From contig RGVT01000123.1 in assembly GCA_010027105.1 (NCBI GenBank), positions 1 to 7,559 of the forward strand: a stretch of DNA of 7,559 nt, written 5' to 3'. Both the position numbers and the translations under genes were made by a program. This document shows positions 6,322-7,559 of the stretch, piece by piece. The number at the start of each line of letters is the position of its first letter. Within the stretch, counting starts at the first letter, position 1. The notes under the pieces were generated by a model. It was not told the origin of the DNA, did not search any database, and saw only the letters and a list, made by a program, of their open reading frames with translations. This DNA comes from Planctomycetia bacterium. GTDB taxonomy: Bacteria > Planctomycetota > Planctomycetia > Pirellulales > UBA1268.

Positions 6322-6825
6322 TCAACTCGTCTTCACGATCTGGTTCGCAGTGACCGTCACCTTGATCGTGCCCCCGAACGAGCACTTCAAACTGCTCATG
6401 GCATTCACTGCCGGAGCGCCGGAGAGATTCACGGTCGTGCTCGTGCCTGACCACGGGGGAATGAATTGGGGCAAGCAGGGCATCGGCGTCAGCACCCCCA
6501 TTGCGGCCGATGTCGCGGCGGAAACCGTCGGATTCGCCGTCGACGTGCACATCCCGAAGGTCGGTAAAACAGAGAACGTAGCGCTGGATTCGTTCAAGGC
6601 GGGAGCCTTCGACGTCTTGATCGTCGGGAGACCCATTGCCACCGCACAGGGCGCGAGCCCCTTGTCGCACATGCACGTCGAGCCCGAGTTGACGATCGTC
6701 TTGACCCCGGGCACGGCAACGGCTGAATTGGCCGCAAGCTGCTGCTGGATGGCTTCGGGCACCGTGATCGTGCCATACATCGCCCATTCCAGCCTCTGGG
6801 CGAACGCAGCGAACAACTCCCACAT
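6322..6825 (-). CDS. DUF4280 PAAR-like spike-tip protein, 167 aa
   Basis: Read on the - strand from ATG 6825-6823, after AAGGAG with 9-nt spacing, to TGA 6324-6322. Residues 45-160 match the DUF4280 (PAAR-like) pattern: CMCDKG at 51-56, VLPTFGMCTSTANP at 86-99, then AAMGVLTPMPCLP, a PPW at 123-125, SGAPAVNAMSSLKC and SFGGTIKV. Six cysteines (51, 53, 60, 93, 117, 148) sit at or near the conserved places. Residues 1-45 are an extra N-terminal segment that looks partly helical (WELFAAFAQRLEWAMYG). PAAR and PAAR-like proteins form the sharp cone on VgrG and carry effectors; this one has no toxin domain, so it would be a plain tip or a docking part. It converges with the operon, with only 9 nt between stop codons. 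GC is about 55-60% in two 60-nt samples (6541-6600 and 6361-6420), lower than its neighbours, hinting at independent acquisition. Confidence 0.9.
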   Translation of the reverse strand: MWELFAAFAQRLEWAMYGTITVPEAIQQQLAANSAVAVPGVKTIVNSGSTCMCDKGLAPCAVAMGLPTIKTSKAPALNESSATFSVLPTFGMCTSTANPTVSAATSAAMGVLTPMPCLPQFIPPWSGTSTTVNLSGAPAVNAMSSLKCSFGGTIKVTVTANQIVKTS

Positions 6826-6892
6826 GTGACCGCGCTCCTTCGTACGTTATCTGCATGTCTGTCCGCCGCTTGGTAGAGTAACGGACGACGTC
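6826..6892. promoter_or_regulatory. Divergent intergenic region between the PAAR-like gene and the 99-aa membrane protein gene
   Basis: This 67-nt gap is the only place between two genes facing away from each other, so it should hold promoters for both. I see no convincing -35/-10 pair on either strand. There is a short inverted repeat, GTCCG at 6861-6865 and CGGAC at 6882-6886 with a 16-nt loop, and two 6-nt palindromes (CGTACG 6841-6846, GACGTC 6887-6892). Each is too short to call an operator. Confidence 0.35.
6835..6840 (-). promoter_or_regulatory. Ribosome binding site of the PAAR-like gene
   Basis: The + strand reads CTCCTT, i.e. AAGGAG on the - strand, 9 nt before the ATG at 6825. It fixes the start codon and helps show that the - strand, not the overlapping + strand frame, is the coding one. 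Confidence 0.75.
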
Positions 6893-7192
6893 ATGCCCCG
6901 CCACTTTCCGATCCTCCGGCTCGTCGTGCCCCTCGCCGCGGTGGCAGCGGGGCTGAGCGTTCTCGTCGGCGTCGTGGCCGCGGTGGCGTTTCTGATCGCC
7001 GGCATCGTCGGCGGACGGGTCGGCGGCGGCGTCGTCAATGGCGTGGCGGCGGCGGCGGCAGGGGCGGTCGTCGCCTTCTGCAGCGCGGCCCTCGGCGAGG
7101 CGGCCGAGATACTCCTCGACATCCACGCCCGGCTCGAGGCGGAGCGTCGCGAGCCCGCGGCCGAGCAGGGCCCCTCACCGCCCACCGCGTGA
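6893..7192 (+). CDS. Small alanine/glycine-rich membrane protein, 99 aa
   Basis: This is an unrecognised small protein with two predicted membrane helices. The first spans about residues 10-40 (VAAGLSVLVGVVAAVAFLIA), the second about 47-67, joined by a glycine-rich turn (GIVGGRVGGGVVNG) with GxxxG-like spacing that could favour helix packing. Residues 68-87 (GEAAEILLDIHARLEAERRE) look like a cytoplasmic amphipathic helix, and the last residues are Pro/Glu-rich. Helix-turn-helix membrane proteins ending in a short amphipathic or coiled-coil segment are common as undefined small proteins in GC-rich bacteria. ATG 6893 is the only good start; the ribosome site is weak. It diverges from the PAAR-like gene and its last 18 nt overlap the 3' end of the gene on the opposite strand. 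Codon use is strongly G/C at third positions, as expected for a native gene. No role in secretion can be claimed. Confidence 0.7.
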   Translation: MPRHFPILRLVVPLAAVAAGLSVLVGVVAAVAFLIAGIVGGRVGGGVVNGVAAAAAGAVVAFCSAALGEAAEILLDIHARLEAERREPAAEQGPSPPTA

Positions 7193-7559
7193 CGGCGGCC
7201 CGGACGGTGTTGCTCGAACCGCACCGGCACGCCGGCGCCGCGCCGCCGCACCGCCGGCCCGCACCTGGAGGAGGAGGGTGGCGGCGAGGATCGCGAGCCC
7301 GGCGAGGCCGACGCGGGCCCAGACCGCCTGCGACGAGGGCGCTCGCCCGACATGCCGCTGCGTGGCGGCCGCCGCCCCGTCGGCACCGGGAGCCGCCACG
7401 AAGGCCTCGATCACCGCGCCCACCGCGAGCGTTCCCGCCGCGGCCCGCGCCGTCTCGAGCGGGGTCGCCGGCTGCGCCCAGTTGACGCCCCTGACCGGCG
7501 GCACGATCCGCAACACCGCGGCCGGATCCCGCGGATTCCAGAGCGTCGCGCGGGGGGCG
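7175..7559 (-). CDS. C-terminal part of an unrecognised protein with a C-terminal membrane anchor (5' end outside window)
   Basis: On the - strand the frame is open from the right edge of the window to TGA 7177-7175, about 128 residues, with almost every third codon position G or C, which supports real coding. An internal GTG at 7516-7514 exists, but the frame and plausible protein sequence continue upstream of it (RATLWNPRDPAA), so I treat this as a gene entering from the right. Visible parts: a soluble segment (RATLWNPRDP, VPPVRGVNWAQP), an Ala/Gly-rich linker, one hydrophobic helix of about 18 residues (VGLAGLAILAATLLLQV, about residues 82-99 of the visible part), then a basic tail with RRRR. 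The order helix then basic tail fits a single-span protein with the tail in the cytoplasm. The family is not recognised. It overlaps the 99-aa gene by 18 nt at the 3' ends. Confidence 0.65.
   Translation of the reverse strand, partial: APRATLWNPRDPAAVLRIVPPVRGVNWAQPATPLETARAAAGTLAVGAVIEAFVAAPGADGAAAATQRHVGRAPSSQAVWARVGLAGLAILAATLLLQVRAGGAAARRRRAGAVRATPSGPPSRGGR

Noticed and set aside
6299..6829. A 176-codon + strand open frame opposite the PAAR-like gene
   Set aside because: The - strand frame shows DUF4280 motifs with conserved Cys and a proper AAGGAG site. The + frame has neither.
7178..7198. CCGCC/GGCGG hairpin at the end of the 99-aa gene as a terminator
   Set aside because: The stem is only 5 bp with an 11-nt loop, and it lacks a T-tract.
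6847..7386. A 179-codon - strand open frame and a 98-codon + frame at 7189-7485
   Set aside because: Both give Arg/Pro/Ser-rich translations typical of wrong-frame GC-rich DNA. The frames at 6893-7192 (+) and 7175-7559 (-) have hydrophobic helices and better third-position bias.

Overview
This is a GC-rich, almost fully coding window (roughly 70% GC by eye, two lower-GC genes apart). It looks like the tail of a type VI secretion (T6SS) or related contractile-injection 'vgrG island'. The family mix is a VgrG tip, a DUF2169 protein, very long pentapeptide-repeat proteins and a DUF4280 PAAR-like protein, together with high GC and alanine/glycine-rich small membrane proteins. That points to a Gram-negative bacterium, most plausibly a planctomycete or a myxobacterium-like lineage. 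This placement is an inference; no rRNA or other marker gene is present.

Layout, left to right on the + strand: (1) the C-terminal part of a VgrG spike protein, cut by the window edge (1-534); (2) a 214-aa protein with VgrG-tail-like beta-spike sequence, in the same reading frame as VgrG and separated from it by one TAG stop and 27 nt (562-1206); (3) an 865-aa fusion of a DUF2169 domain, a helical linker and about 57 pentapeptide repeats (1237-3834); (4) a 663-aa protein that is almost entirely pentapeptide repeats, overlapping the previous gene by ATGA (3831-5822); (5) a 161-aa protein with two membrane helices and a small soluble domain, 4 nt further on (5827-6312). Spacing is tight throughout, so 1-6312 is probably one operon.

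On the - strand, ending 9 nt from that operon, is a 167-aa DUF4280 PAAR-like protein (6825-6322) with a good Shine-Dalgarno. It is transcribed divergently from a 99-aa membrane protein (6893-7192). That gene in turn overlaps, tail to tail, the 3' end of a - strand gene entering from the right edge (7559-7175), which encodes a protein with a C-terminal membrane anchor. No gap exceeds about 70 nt.

How the parts may work together: VgrG forms the trimeric spike hub; the 214-aa protein could be a separately encoded spike extension; the PAAR-like protein would cap the tip; DUF2169 proteins are regularly encoded beside vgrG and PAAR-like genes and are thought to help mount tip proteins or effectors. 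The two pentapeptide-repeat proteins would fold as long rigid right-handed quadrilateral beta-helices and could be scaffolds, adaptors or cargo of the spike. No recognisable toxin catalytic domain or classic immunity gene is visible. The 214-aa spike gene and the PAAR-like gene are clearly lower in GC than their neighbours, which suggests that tip components turn over separately from the rest.
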